The translations under genes were made by a program, and so were the position numbers. Under the pieces are notes generated by a model that worked only from the letters and a program-made list of their open reading frames with translations, did not search any database and was not told where the DNA came from. Below, in pieces: positions 1-7,799 of a stretch of DNA of 64,000 bases. The stretch spans positions 22,996 to 86,995 of the forward strand of contig DASZBX010000128.1 of NCBI GenBank assembly GCA_035943635.1. The letters are read 5' to 3'. This stretch comes from DASZBX01 sp035943635. Lineage in GTDB: Bacteria; Actinomycetota; Actinomycetes; Streptomycetales; Catenulisporaceae. Every line of letters starts with the position of its first letter. Positions within the stretch are counted from its first letter, which is position 1.

Positions 1-224
1 CGATGCTCACCCTGACCGACCCGAAGAACATCTTCGGCCTGCAGAACGTGCTCCCGCTGGTCAACAAGGCCGGGCTGACCCAGGCCGGGATCGACGAGCT
101 GAACGCGGTCAGCGCCAAGCTGGACAGCCCCACCCTGCTCAAGCTGGACGACGAGAACGCGAGCCAGGGCCAGGACCCGGCCACGGTCGCGAAGAACTGG
201 CTCACCTCCGAGGGCCTGATCTGA
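1..224 (+). CDS. Glycine betaine/osmoprotectant ABC transporter substrate-binding protein, C-terminal part
   Basis: Only the last ~74 codons lie in the window; the frame is open from base 1, so the gene starts to the left. The tail reads NIFGLQNVLPLVNKAGL, then a DELNAVSAKLDS segment, and ends in VAKNWLTSEGLI. This is the usual ending of OpuAC-type periplasmic-binding domains: an alternating helix with NxxS..L spacing, then DPATVAKNWL. The protein would be a lipid-anchored extracellular receptor delivering betaine- or choline-like solutes to a quaternary-amine ABC importer. Permease and ATPase genes would be expected upstream. The substrate is inferred from the family and cannot be read from this tail. 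Confidence 0.8.
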   Translation, partial: MLTLTDPKNIFGLQNVLPLVNKAGLTQAGIDELNAVSAKLDSPTLLKLDDENASQGQDPATVAKNWLTSEGLI

Positions 225-380
225 TCAAGCCCGGATTAAGCGCGGGTCAACCGGTGGTCGAGGCCTGAAAGAGGCCTGATCGCGGTCCGCGCGGCCCGGA
301 ACGGCATTCACGAGGGGCGTCATCCCGACAGGGGTGGCGCCCCTTCGCCGTATCCCCGCGCCGGCGGCCCCGGACCACCC

Positions 381-416
381 TTGACAGCCGCGGTGGTCTA
401 GTCCAATCTCTAGCGT
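381..416 (+). promoter_or_regulatory. Chitinase promoter with DasR-like dre operator
   Basis: TTGACA at 381-386 is a consensus -35. A -10-like CAATCT sits 17 bp downstream (404-409), with TAGCGT at 411-416 as an alternative. Between and overlapping them, TGGTCTAGTCCA (394-405) matches 11 of 12 bases of the dre core TGGTCTAGACCA bound by the GntR-family N-acetylglucosamine regulator DasR in streptomycetes. The same sequence type is the classic direct repeat of Streptomyces chitinase promoters. Its place across the promoter fits repression relieved by amino-sugar phosphates. Confidence 0.75.
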
Positions 417-508
417 GAGACGGCCGCCGGACAGGCCCCGGCGGATCGGCGGAGCGGCGTCCCGCGGATCACGGTGTCGTCGCCCACCCACGTCCCCTGG
501 AGGGATCC

Positions 509-2038
509 ATGACGCCGCGATTCAAGCGCGTGGCCGCCGCCGTCGGCGCTACCGCGCTGGCGACCGCCGCCGCGAGCCTGGCCGTGCTGGCCAACGGCTC
601 CGCGTACGCCGCCGCGCCCAACCTGCTCGCCAACCCCGGCTTCGAGAGCGGCTCGCTCAGCGGCTGGACCTGCGACCCGGGCACCGCCGGCGTGGTGACC
701 ACGCCGACCCACTCCGGCTCCTACGCCCTGGCCGCCACCCCGACGTCCTCGGACGACGCCCAGTGCACGCAGACCGTCTCCGTACTGCCGAACACCGCCT
801 ACACCCTGTCCGGCTACGTCGAAGGCGCCTACGTCTACCTCGGGATCACCGGCGGCACGGACAACTGGACGCCCTCGGCGACCGGCTGGACCCAGCTGTC
901 GACCACCTTCACCACCACCGCGTCGCAGACCTCCGTCCAGGTCTACGTGCACGGCTGGTACGCGCAGCCCAAGTACCTCGCCGACGACCTGGCCCTGACC
1001 GGCCCGGCCGGGGCGACCACCGCGGCGCCCACGACCACCAAGGCGACCACCCCGCCGCCCACCACGGCCCCGCCGACCACCGCGCCGCCCACCACGGCCC
1101 CGCCGACCACGGCGCCCCCGACCACCGCCCCGCCGACCTCGCCGCCGCCCTCCGGCCTGACCTGGAAGGTGGCCCCGTACATCGACATCACCTCGGCCAC
1201 CCCCACCCTGGCCTCGATCGAGCAGGCCACCGGGCAGAAGACCTTCACCCTGGCCTTCCTGCTCGGCGGGGCCGGCGTACCGGCCTGCACTCCGGAGTGG
1301 GGCGGCACGATCGCGCTGAACGACTCCCGGATCACCGGTGAGATCAGCGCGCTACGCGCCCTCGGCGGCGACGTCGCGATCTCCTTCGGCGGCGCGCAGG
1401 GGCCGTACCTGGAGACCACCTGCACCAGCGCGGCCCAGTTGGCCGCCACGTACGAGAACGTGATAAGCACCTTCCAGGTGACCCACCTGGACTTCGACAT
1501 CGAGGCGTCGACCAACACCGCGATGATGGACCAGGCCCTGGCCATGGTGCAGAAGGCCTACCCGAACACCGTGGTCAGCTTCACCCTCGAAGTGCAGGCC
1601 GCGACCTACGGCCTGACCCCGTCCCTGGGCGTGCAGGTGCTCCAGGACGCGGTCAACGCGGGCGTGAAGGTCGGCATCGTCAACCCGATGACCATGGACT
1701 TCGCCCCGGACGGGGACTGGGGCACCTCGGTGATCGAGGCCGCCGAGGCCACCGAGGCGCAGATGGCCACCATCTGGCCCTCCTACAGCACCGCGCAGCT
1801 CTACGCGATGCTCGGGGTCACCCCGATGATCGGCGACAACGACACCGGCCCGGTCTTCACCATCGCCGACGCCCAGCAGCTGGTCGCCTGGGCCAAGACC
1901 GAGCACGTCGGCCGGCTGGCGTTCTGGTCCGAGGGCCGGGACAACGGCGGCTGCTCCGGCGGCGTCTCGCCCACCTGCTCCGGCGTCTCGCAGAGCACGT
2001 ATCAGTTCACGTCGATCTTCGGCGGCTACACCGGCTGA
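509..2038 (+). CDS. Secreted chitinase, GH18 (PF-ChiA-like) with N-terminal carbohydrate-binding module
   Basis: 509 aa, starting at ATG 509 behind the SD TGGAGGG. Residues 1-34 form a signal peptide ending at AYA. About 36-168 is a jelly-roll CBM (NPGFESGSLSGW entry motif; CBM4/9/16-like). About 172-217 is a PTTAPPTT-type linker, and 218-509 is a GH18 barrel. The catalytic strand reads THLDFDIEAS, with the acid at Glu332 and the DxDxE aspartates at 328 and 330. It lacks the DG that begins the usual DGxDxDxE motif, as is typical of the Pyrococcus ChiA-like subgroup. It should hydrolyse chitin outside the cell. It appears monocistronic, with a terminator hairpin at 2148-2195. Control by DasR is inferred from the upstream dre-like site. 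Confidence 0.88.
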   Translation: MTPRFKRVAAAVGATALATAAASLAVLANGSAYAAAPNLLANPGFESGSLSGWTCDPGTAGVVTTPTHSGSYALAATPTSSDDAQCTQTVSVLPNTAYTLSGYVEGAYVYLGITGGTDNWTPSATGWTQLSTTFTTTASQTSVQVYVHGWYAQPKYLADDLALTGPAGATTAAPTTTKATTPPPTTAPPTTAPPTTAPPTTAPPTTAPPTSPPPSGLTWKVAPYIDITSATPTLASIEQATGQKTFTLAFLLGGAGVPACTPEWGGTIALNDSRITGEISALRALGGDVAISFGGAQGPYLETTCTSAAQLAATYENVISTFQVTHLDFDIEASTNTAMMDQALAMVQKAYPNTVVSFTLEVQAATYGLTPSLGVQVLQDAVNAGVKVGIVNPMTMDFAPDGDWGTSVIEAAEATEAQMATIWPSYSTAQLYAMLGVTPMIGDNDTGPVFTIADAQQLVAWAKTEHVGRLAFWSEGRDNGGCSGGVSPTCSGVSQSTYQFTSIFGGYTG

Positions 2039-2147
2039 TCCGCCGACACCACAGCGCCGACCGGCCCATTCCCCGGCCGGTCGGCGCGCTCCGCTCCGGC
2101 GGGCCGCGCGCACTGCCCTGCGCACCGGGCCCGGCCCGCCGCAGATG

Positions 2148-2195
2148 CGCCGAAGCCGCATTTGCCAACTCCCACAGGCAAATGCGGCTTCGGCG
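2148..2195 (+). terminator. Perfect 19-bp inverted repeat, probable terminator of the chitinase gene
   Basis: Arms 2148-2166 and 2177-2195 are perfectly complementary around a 10-nt loop. The element sits 110 bp after the chitinase stop and 54 bp before the next start. It has no U tract, as is usual for actinomycete hairpin terminators. Confidence 0.7.
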
Positions 2196-2248
2196 TATCG
2201 CCCTTAGAGTGGATACGAGTCCTGTTTCCTCTCCCGTGGCGGTGACCT

Positions 2249-2848
2249 GTGTCCATTGCGTTCGAGCCGGAGCCGAACCCGCCGCCGAGACGGCGCAGGA
2301 CACCCGAGCCGGCGCCGCAGCCGCCCACGCGGCCCGTGCGCGCCCCGGACCCGCACCGCCCGGCGAACCCCCGGCGCAAGGCGTGGATCGCGGCTGTGGG
2401 ACTGGTGCTGCTCGCCCTGGTCGGCGTCGGCGGCTACCACTTCGCCAACTCAGCCAAGCCGCAGCCGATGGTGACCGTCTCACTGCCGATCATGGAGACG
2501 AGCACCGCGGCGACGGCCGCCGTCCTGCCGGCGAGCATCGTCGATCTCGCCCCCGGGCAGAAGTTCCAGATCGAGGTGGGCCAGAGCGACGGCCCGATCG
2601 CCTGGCAGCTGGCCGGCGCGGGGGACGGCCGCGTGCTGCGGCAGACCGCGCTCGGCCAGGTCGGCTCCTGCGCTCCGGGTCTGAGCGGCTGCCGGGTCCC
2701 GGCGCTCTACACGTTCACCGCGCAGTCCGCGGGCAGCACCTCGCTGGTGTGGAAGGAACAGCTCTTGAGCTGCAACTCCATTCCGGGCACCGACCTGCCC
2801 GCACCCTGCTTCGCCTACCAGAAGACCATCCTGGTCACGGTGTCGTGA
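2249..2848 (+). CDS. Single-pass membrane protein of unknown function, possible chagasin-like outer domain
   Basis: 199 aa from GTG 2249. Residues 1-44 are Pro/Arg-rich and cytoplasmic, about 45-67 is one membrane helix (AWIAAVGLVLLALVGVGGY), and the rest is an all-beta extracytoplasmic domain with four cysteines. The domain begins LAPGQKFQIEVGQSDGPIAW and ends in FTAQSAGSTSLVWKE followed by ILVTVS. This order of strands resembles the I42 (chagasin) protease-inhibitor fold, but the NPTTGY signature is absent, so that is only a suggestion. Its 3' end overlaps the convergent HD-domain gene by 14 bp. Confidence 0.6.
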   Translation: MSIAFEPEPNPPPRRRRTPEPAPQPPTRPVRAPDPHRPANPRRKAWIAAVGLVLLALVGVGGYHFANSAKPQPMVTVSLPIMETSTAATAAVLPASIVDLAPGQKFQIEVGQSDGPIAWQLAGAGDGRVLRQTALGQVGSCAPGLSGCRVPALYTFTAQSAGSTSLVWKEQLLSCNSIPGTDLPAPCFAYQKTILVTVS

Positions 2849-3509
2849 CCAGTGCGCGCCGGTGCACGGTGTCCACCGGGAAGGAGGACTGCAGCGCGAT
2901 CCGGCGGTCCGAGTCCCGGCCGATCCGGGTGAGCAGTTCGTCCAGCGCGAGGAAGTGCTCCCACTCCTCGCCCCCGGCGGCCCGGGTCAGCTCGGCGATC
3001 ACCATGACTTCGAGGTCCGGTTTGCGCTTGCTCTTCCAGGACTTGTCGGCCAGACTCACCATCAGGTCCTCGACGGTGATGCCGGGCAGGTGCCAGGCGC
3101 TGTGCGTCCCGGCGAACCGGGCCAGCCGCGGGCTGACCCCGAGCGAGCGCAGCAGGCCGGGGCCGGCCTCCTCGTGCGCCTTGCCGCCGGAGACGACCAG
3201 CTCGTTCACGTGGATGGTCTTGCCGATGTCGTGCGTCGCCGCACCGAACAGCACCGCCTCGCGGTCGAAGACCAGGGCGGGGTAGTGCCGGCTCATCCAG
3301 TCGGCCACCTGCGTGGCGACGTCGTGGACTATTCGCAGGTGGATCGCCAGTCTGGGCGGGCATTCCAGCTGCCGCAGCAGCGCTGTCGCGGATTCCGGGA
3401 GCGGCCGCAGCGAAGGGTCCGTGGGGCCGTACAACGCGATTGACAGGGGGTTGTTCTCCGTCACGGATTCAGGGTAAGCGGCGGATCGGCGAAACGGTCC
3501 GGCTCTCAC
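2835..3509 (-). CDS. HD-domain phosphohydrolase family protein
   Basis: 224 aa from GTG 3509 (AAGAGG lies 5-10 nt upstream); GTG 3464 would give a 209-aa form with no clear SD. The HD signature is present as HLRIVHDVA followed by GAATHDIGKTIH, with further histidines (HEEAG, GTHSAWH) in places expected for metal ligands. HD proteins are metal-dependent phosphohydrolases of nucleotides or second messengers; no second domain is visible to specify the substrate. It converges on the membrane protein at 2249-2848 and overlaps it by 14 bp, which suggests mutual interference rather than shared function. Confidence 0.75.
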   Translation of the reverse strand: MRAGPFRRSAAYPESVTENNPLSIALYGPTDPSLRPLPESATALLRQLECPPRLAIHLRIVHDVATQVADWMSRHYPALVFDREAVLFGAATHDIGKTIHVNELVVSGGKAHEEAGPGLLRSLGVSPRLARFAGTHSAWHLPGITVEDLMVSLADKSWKSKRKPDLEVMVIAELTRAAGGEEWEHFLALDELLTRIGRDSDRRIALQSSFPVDTVHRRALVTTP

Positions 3510-3846
3510 CGCACCTCTTGCGGCGTGCGCGAAATTTTGCCCTCACGGGGTCCTTTCGCAACCTTCAAGACACCTGGCGTTTCCCTACTGTTCATCTTGC
3601 CGATTTTCTCCGCGATCACCGGGCCACAGGCGCCACTCCCGTCACTGCCGCCGCACCGACTCAGGGCTCGTCCTGGGTGATCAAGGCCCGAGCGAATCCT
3701 TCAGTCGGCGGGCGTCCGCGGGCGCCGGTGCGGCCAGGAAACGAGCGGTGGCGCCGGACCGGCCGCCGAACGCCGAGCGGCGGGCCCGGTTTCCCGGCCC
3801 CGCCGCTCGGCAACTCGATCCTGCGTCGACTGTCTCTGCGCCCGCC
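3510..3846. other. 337-bp gap, no gene recognised
   Basis: The first ~100 bases are clearly less GC-rich than the neighbours and hold runs such as AAATTTTG, so promoter activity for the leftward HD gene is plausible. No open frame has convincing codon use, and I found no strong inverted repeat. Confidence 0.5.
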
Positions 3847-4401
3847 TCAGCGGCCGAAGGTCGCCACGATCTGCGCCCGGGCCAGGGTGTGGAAGAAGAG
3901 GTTGAAGCCGAGTACGGCCGGCGCCGCGCCCTGCTCCAGACCGAGGCTCGCCACGTCCACCGCGTGCACGGTGAAGAAATAGCGGTGCGGCCCATGGCCT
4001 TCGGGCGGGCCGCTGCCGACGTAGCCGGCGAACCCGGCGTCGTTGCGCAGGGTCAGCGCGTCGGCCGGCAGCAGGTCGGCGCCCACGGTGCCGGCGCCGG
4101 TGGCCAGGTCGGTCACGCTGGCCGGGATGTCCGCGACGGCCCAGTGCCAGAACCCGGAGCCGGTCGGCGCGTCCGGGTCCAGGCAGGTCACCGCGAAGGA
4201 CCTGGTCTGCTCCGGGAACCCGGACCAGGACAGCTGCGGGGACAGGTCCTCCCCGCCCGGCACACCGAAGGCCCTGGAGGTGTGCCGGGGCGGGACGGTG
4301 CCCTCGTGGGCCAGATCGGTGCTGGTCAGCTCGAAGCCGGGCAGCTCGGGCAGGGAGTCGTACGGGTTGTACGGAAAGGGGGCGAGTCGGGACGTGCCCA
4401 T
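3847..4401 (-). CDS. YbhB/YbcL family PEBP (phosphatidylethanolamine-binding-like) protein
   Basis: 184 aa from ATG 4401. The family signature is complete: DPDAPTGSGFWHWAVADIP (anion-site Asp and His), GGEDLSPQLSW upstream, and GHGPHRYFFTVHAVD. Length and layout match bacterial PEBP proteins, which bind small phospho- or carboxylate ligands. No secretion signal is seen, so it is probably cytosolic. It ends 55 bp after the start of the gap that separates it from the GH16 gene, which lies on the same strand and upstream in transcription order. The biochemical role of bacterial PEBPs is poorly defined. Confidence 0.85.
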   Translation of the reverse strand: MGTSRLAPFPYNPYDSLPELPGFELTSTDLAHEGTVPPRHTSRAFGVPGGEDLSPQLSWSGFPEQTRSFAVTCLDPDAPTGSGFWHWAVADIPASVTDLATGAGTVGADLLPADALTLRNDAGFAGYVGSGPPEGHGPHRYFFTVHAVDVASLGLEQGAAPAVLGFNLFFHTLARAQIVATFGR

Positions 4402-4455
4402 CGGGTGTCCTCCGCTTCTCCCCGGCGTCGGTGCCGGGGTCGGTTCAGTGCTTGC

Positions 4456-5883
4456 TCACGGATGTTGCCACGAGCGTACATACTGAACCTCCTCGGTTGC
4501 CGAATCCGTGCTCGACGACGGCGGGTCCTTCGCGTAGACGAAGTCGTTCAGGATGATGTTGGTCAGCCCGGTCGAGGTGCCCGTGGCCGAGCAGACCGCC
4601 CGGCCGTCGATGTACCAGGTGGTGCCGGACGACTCGATGTCCACGCCGTAGGTGTGGAACGCCGAGGCGGGGTTGAAGCCCAGGGTCAGGCCCTGGCAGC
4701 CGCCCTGCCGGCCGGAGTGCTGGGTCAGGAAGATCTGGCCCTGGTCGTTGGAGTAGAACTCGAACGCGTCGGTCTCGATGTAGCTGTCGCCCGCCTGCCA
4801 GGTCCAGAACCCGGGCCAGAACCCGGCCTGGGTCGGGAACTTGGCCCGCGTCTCCATGTAGCCGTACTGGAACGCGTACGACGGCGTGGTGGTCAGCAGA
4901 CACGAGGTCCACGAATAGCGCGTGCCGGACGGGGAGGTGACGTTCTGCCGGCGCGAGGTGATGGTCAGCTGTCCGCCGCCGACCGAACAGTTCTGCGCCT
5001 GGTCCCATTCCAGCTGGTTGTTCGGCAGGTTCCCGTCGCCGTTGTCGCTCTCCGCGCTGGAGCTGTAGGCCCACTGCGAGGTGTTCACCGAGTTGCCGGT
5101 GAACTCGCCGTCGAAGGCGAGGTTCCAGGTGCCGCCCGGGCCGTCCGGCTTGTACGTGCCGGAGGGCGGCGCGGTCGGCGGCACCGGCGTGGGCGCCGGG
5201 ATCGAGGGCGGCGCGCCCGGTGCGGACGGCGCGGTGGTCGACCCCGGGGATCCGGGAGCGCCGGGCGCGGTCGGCGAGCCCGGCGCACCGGGGGTGACCG
5301 GGAGGTTCGGGTCGGTGGCCACGTCGGTCGGCGCCGGGCCGACCAGGTCGCCGACGGTGAAGGTCTCGACCGGGGTGAAGTCGGTCCACTTGCCGTTCTG
5401 TTCGTACGCGGCGAAGTAGGTGTACGCACCGGCCCGGGTGAACGCGCGCTGGGCCAGGAACACCGTCTGCGAGGTGCCTATGGTCATCGGGCCCTGGTCG
5501 GTGAAGTCGAAGTTGTCGCCGGCGCTGTCGCGCACCGCTATCGTGAACTCCTGGATCCGCTGGACCTGCTGGGCCACCACCTCGGCCTCGCCGCTGATCT
5601 GCTGGCCGAGCGCGGCGTGCTGGTCGGAGACGCCGATGGCCTGCAGGGTGATCGGGGCGACCACGGTCAGCTGGACCGGCTGTTCGGCGGCCACCGACCA
5701 GGCGGTCAGCCCGCCGAGCAGGGCGCCGATGACGCCGAAGACCATCAGGACCCGGCGGCGGGTGAGCCGCCCGCGGGCGCCGCGGCGGTGGTCCGCCCGC
5801 GGGGGGCGCGGGGTGTCGCGCCGATGGCCGGGTGGGGCTGTCTGCTCTTGAGTGTGCCGGGGTCGTGCGCTGTGGGGAGGCAT
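4456..5883 (-). CDS. Membrane-anchored or secreted GH16 family beta-glucanase
   Basis: 475 aa from ATG 5883; an upstream in-frame TTG at 5940 would add 19 residues and is less likely. An Arg-rich cytoplasmic start (~1-43) leads into a hydrophobic helix (~44-68, VLMVFGVIGALLGG) that is either an anchor or an uncleaved signal. Next come a beta domain of ~120 residues, a Pro/Gly/Ala linker (~185-245) and a C-terminal GH16 jelly roll. The catalytic motif is ETDAFE at residues 370-375 (nucleophile Glu370, acid/base Glu375), matching ExDxxE. GH16 enzymes cut beta-1,3(1,4)-glucans or related galactans; the exact substrate is not readable. With the nearby chitinase it suggests fungal-wall or plant-glucan degradation. 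Confidence 0.83.
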   Translation of the reverse strand: MPPHSARPRHTQEQTAPPGHRRDTPRPPRADHRRGARGRLTRRRVLMVFGVIGALLGGLTAWSVAAEQPVQLTVVAPITLQAIGVSDQHAALGQQISGEAEVVAQQVQRIQEFTIAVRDSAGDNFDFTDQGPMTIGTSQTVFLAQRAFTRAGAYTYFAAYEQNGKWTDFTPVETFTVGDLVGPAPTDVATDPNLPVTPGAPGSPTAPGAPGSPGSTTAPSAPGAPPSIPAPTPVPPTAPPSGTYKPDGPGGTWNLAFDGEFTGNSVNTSQWAYSSSAESDNGDGNLPNNQLEWDQAQNCSVGGGQLTITSRRQNVTSPSGTRYSWTSCLLTTTPSYAFQYGYMETRAKFPTQAGFWPGFWTWQAGDSYIETDAFEFYSNDQGQIFLTQHSGRQGGCQGLTLGFNPASAFHTYGVDIESSGTTWYIDGRAVCSATGTSTGLTNIILNDFVYAKDPPSSSTDSATEEVQYVRSWQHP

Positions 5884-5959
5884 GACGTTGGCCAATCTTG
5901 GTGTCCGGGCGGGCAGGTGTCCCGGCCCGGTGGGGAGCAAGCGGCTTCACGCTAGCGCC

Positions 5960-5990
5960 TTTTGTCGCGGGGGTGTGACGACTTTGTCGC
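5960..5990 (-). promoter_or_regulatory. Direct repeat upstream of the GH16 gene, possible operator
   Basis: On the minus strand GCGACAAA occurs twice (5983-5990 and 5961-5968), 22 bp apart, which is two helical turns. The first copy continues into GTCG, forming CGACAAAGTCG. A -10-like TAGCGT (minus strand, 5949-5954) follows, 66 bp before the GH16 start; the same TAGCGT follows the chitinase operator. Confidence 0.4.
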
Positions 5991-6464
5991 AACTTGACAC
6001 GGAAACAGGGGTGGCGAATGGTGAACGTCCTGGTCAGCGCTTCGGGTTGTCGACTTGACCGGTTCGACCCGGTTGTTCCGGGAATCAGGGGTATTATTCC
6101 GGCTCCGGTGTCGGGTTAATCGGCTGCCGTACCGGCCCCCGGACGCCGCCGCGGGCGGCCCGGCGGCGTTCGCCGGGCGGCGGGGTGACGGCGTGTCCGG
6201 GGTCGGTGGCGGGCGTCTGACGAGGCGTTAGCCCGCATTCGTGGGCTGAACGAGTCAGTGCACGAGCATCTGATGCCAGATCAGGAACACCGGCCGCCGC
6301 GGGCCGGTTCGGGTGGATCTGTGTTGATATTATGTACGAGGGCTGCGAAGCCTGCCGGGATGGGCCGGACGTACCCGGGACGCCGCGGCGGTGACGCTGC
6401 GATGCCGCCCGCGTCACCGCCGCCGGCTGGGCGGCTACAACGGATACAACGGCTGTAACCGCGA
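5991..6464. other. 474-bp gap, no gene recognised
   Basis: Open frames on both strands have poor codon bias. The right part (6420-6465) contains a short CAACGGATACAACGGCTGTAAC run with repeated ACAACGG. Nothing resembles a folded RNA gene. Confidence 0.45.
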
Positions 6465-7493
6465 CTACGACCGCTTGGGCGTGGTGACGGCCAGCAGCTC
6501 GGTGCCGTCCTCGGACAGCGAGAGCGAGGTGGTCCAGGCGACCACCTCGCCGAGCCGGGTCAGGTGGGTGCCGCCGCAGGACACCTTCGCGGTCGCCGCG
6601 GGCAGCTCGCAGATCCACTGCCGCCGGTCGGTCAGGCCCGGGCCCCCGGTCTCCACCCGCACCTCGGCGTCCGTGGTCACCCAGCTGGTCAGCCGGGCGT
6701 TTATCTGCGCGGTCAGCCGGGGCAGCGCCTCGCGCAGGCCCTCGGCCTGGAACCCCTTGCGGCGCAGCGACTTGCCGATCCGGTAGCGGTCCGTGCTGGC
6801 GGTCACGTCCATCCGGGAGGACTCGATCGCGACCGCGTCGAAGTCCGGGTGGCCCAGCGAGTCCGTCCGCACCCCCGCGGCCTTCTCCGCCCGGGCCGGG
6901 CCGCCCGGCTCGGCCGCCGCGGCCGTCTGCGGGCCGTCGGCGGCCTGCGCGCCCTCCGCGGACCCGGCGGGCCCCGAGGGGGCCACGGGGGCCGTACGGC
7001 CGTCCTGGGGCGCCTCGTCGACCGCGCCCGGCCAGCGGTCGGCCAGGGCCTCGTTCAGGGCCAGGGAGAACAGGTGGCAGCCGGTGTGCGCCGCGGACAG
7101 GGCCAGCCGGCGTTCCGGGTCCACGCTCAGCATCACCTCGCGGCCGACCGCGGCGGCCGGGTCCGGCAGCGCCTCGACCAGGTGCACCACCACCCAGGTC
7201 CACGACTCGTCCCCGCGCCGGACCGGGATCGCCGGGCCCAGCGCGAACTGCCCGTCCGGGCCGTAGGCGCCGGTCAGCGAGTCGATCACCGGGTAGACCA
7301 CCCCGCCGATCTCCGCGGTGCCGCAGTCGGCCGGCTGGTCCGGCCAGCTGTGGTCCAGCGGGTGGAACGGGGTCTGCTCGGCGACCAGCCCGACGCTGCC
7401 GTCCGGCAGCCGGTGCGCGGCCAGGACGCGCGAGCGACCGCGCACGGTCCCCGCGGGGAAGGTGACCAGGGTGGTCCGGGGTACTTCTGCCAT
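6465..7493 (-). CDS. AlaX-like alanyl-tRNA editing protein
   Basis: 342 aa from ATG 7493, with GGGAG 10-14 nt upstream. The two zinc/editing motifs of the AlaRS editing domain are present: HTGCH (HxxxH, within SAAHTGCHLFSLALNEAL) and CGGTH (CxxxH, within KVSCGGTHLTRLGE). A beta-barrel N-terminal half precedes them, as in the longer AlaX proteins. The enzyme should deacylate mischarged Ser- or Gly-tRNA(Ala) in the cytosol. It is unusually long because ~50 residues of Ala/Pro/Gly-rich sequence are inserted between the two motifs (around APVAPSGPAGSAEGAQAADG). Similar inserts occur in GalT and GalK nearby. Confidence 0.85.
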   Translation of the reverse strand: MAEVPRTTLVTFPAGTVRGRSRVLAAHRLPDGSVGLVAEQTPFHPLDHSWPDQPADCGTAEIGGVVYPVIDSLTGAYGPDGQFALGPAIPVRRGDESWTWVVVHLVEALPDPAAAVGREVMLSVDPERRLALSAAHTGCHLFSLALNEALADRWPGAVDEAPQDGRTAPVAPSGPAGSAEGAQAADGPQTAAAAEPGGPARAEKAAGVRTDSLGHPDFDAVAIESSRMDVTASTDRYRIGKSLRRKGFQAEGLREALPRLTAQINARLTSWVTTDAEVRVETGGPGLTDRRQWICELPAATAKVSCGGTHLTRLGEVVAWTTSLSLSEDGTELLAVTTPKRS

Positions 7494-7723
7494 GACCCCA
7501 GTCTCCCACCCGGTCCGACCGCGCACGTGCCGAACGGGTAAATCCGCCCGGACCCGGCCCGGGCCGGAAGCCAGGTCAGGGCGTTTGGGGCGGATTACGG
7601 CGGTTGAGACGGCCTGGGCCCGGTCCGGCCGACTCGGCCCGGCCCGCAGCGGACGCCGACCGGGCGAGCGGCCCGGATCCGGTCCGGGCCGGATCACGCC
7701 GGCCGGGCGCGCCGCAACACGAC

Positions 7724-7753
7724 TGAGCCCGGACTGTGATCAGCCCGGGCTCA
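7724..7753 (-). terminator. Hairpin downstream of galK
   Basis: TGAGCCCGG (7724-7732) pairs with CCGGGCTCA (7745-7753) around a 12-nt loop. It sits 47 bp past the galK stop, reading leftward. Confidence 0.55.
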
Positions 7754-7799
7754 GGTCGAACGGACCACGGCGTTACGGGGCCGTGATCGGGACAGCGGC

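Noticed and set aside
3748..5955. Very long rightward open frame antisense to PEBP and GH16
   Set aside because: Composition is Gly/Arg/Val-rich from reading GC-rich codons out of phase; no domain, no SD, and the minus strand holds two clear genes.
6050..6110. Possible tRNA (GGTTCGACCC T-loop-like)
   Set aside because: No acceptor, D or anticodon stems can be formed around it.
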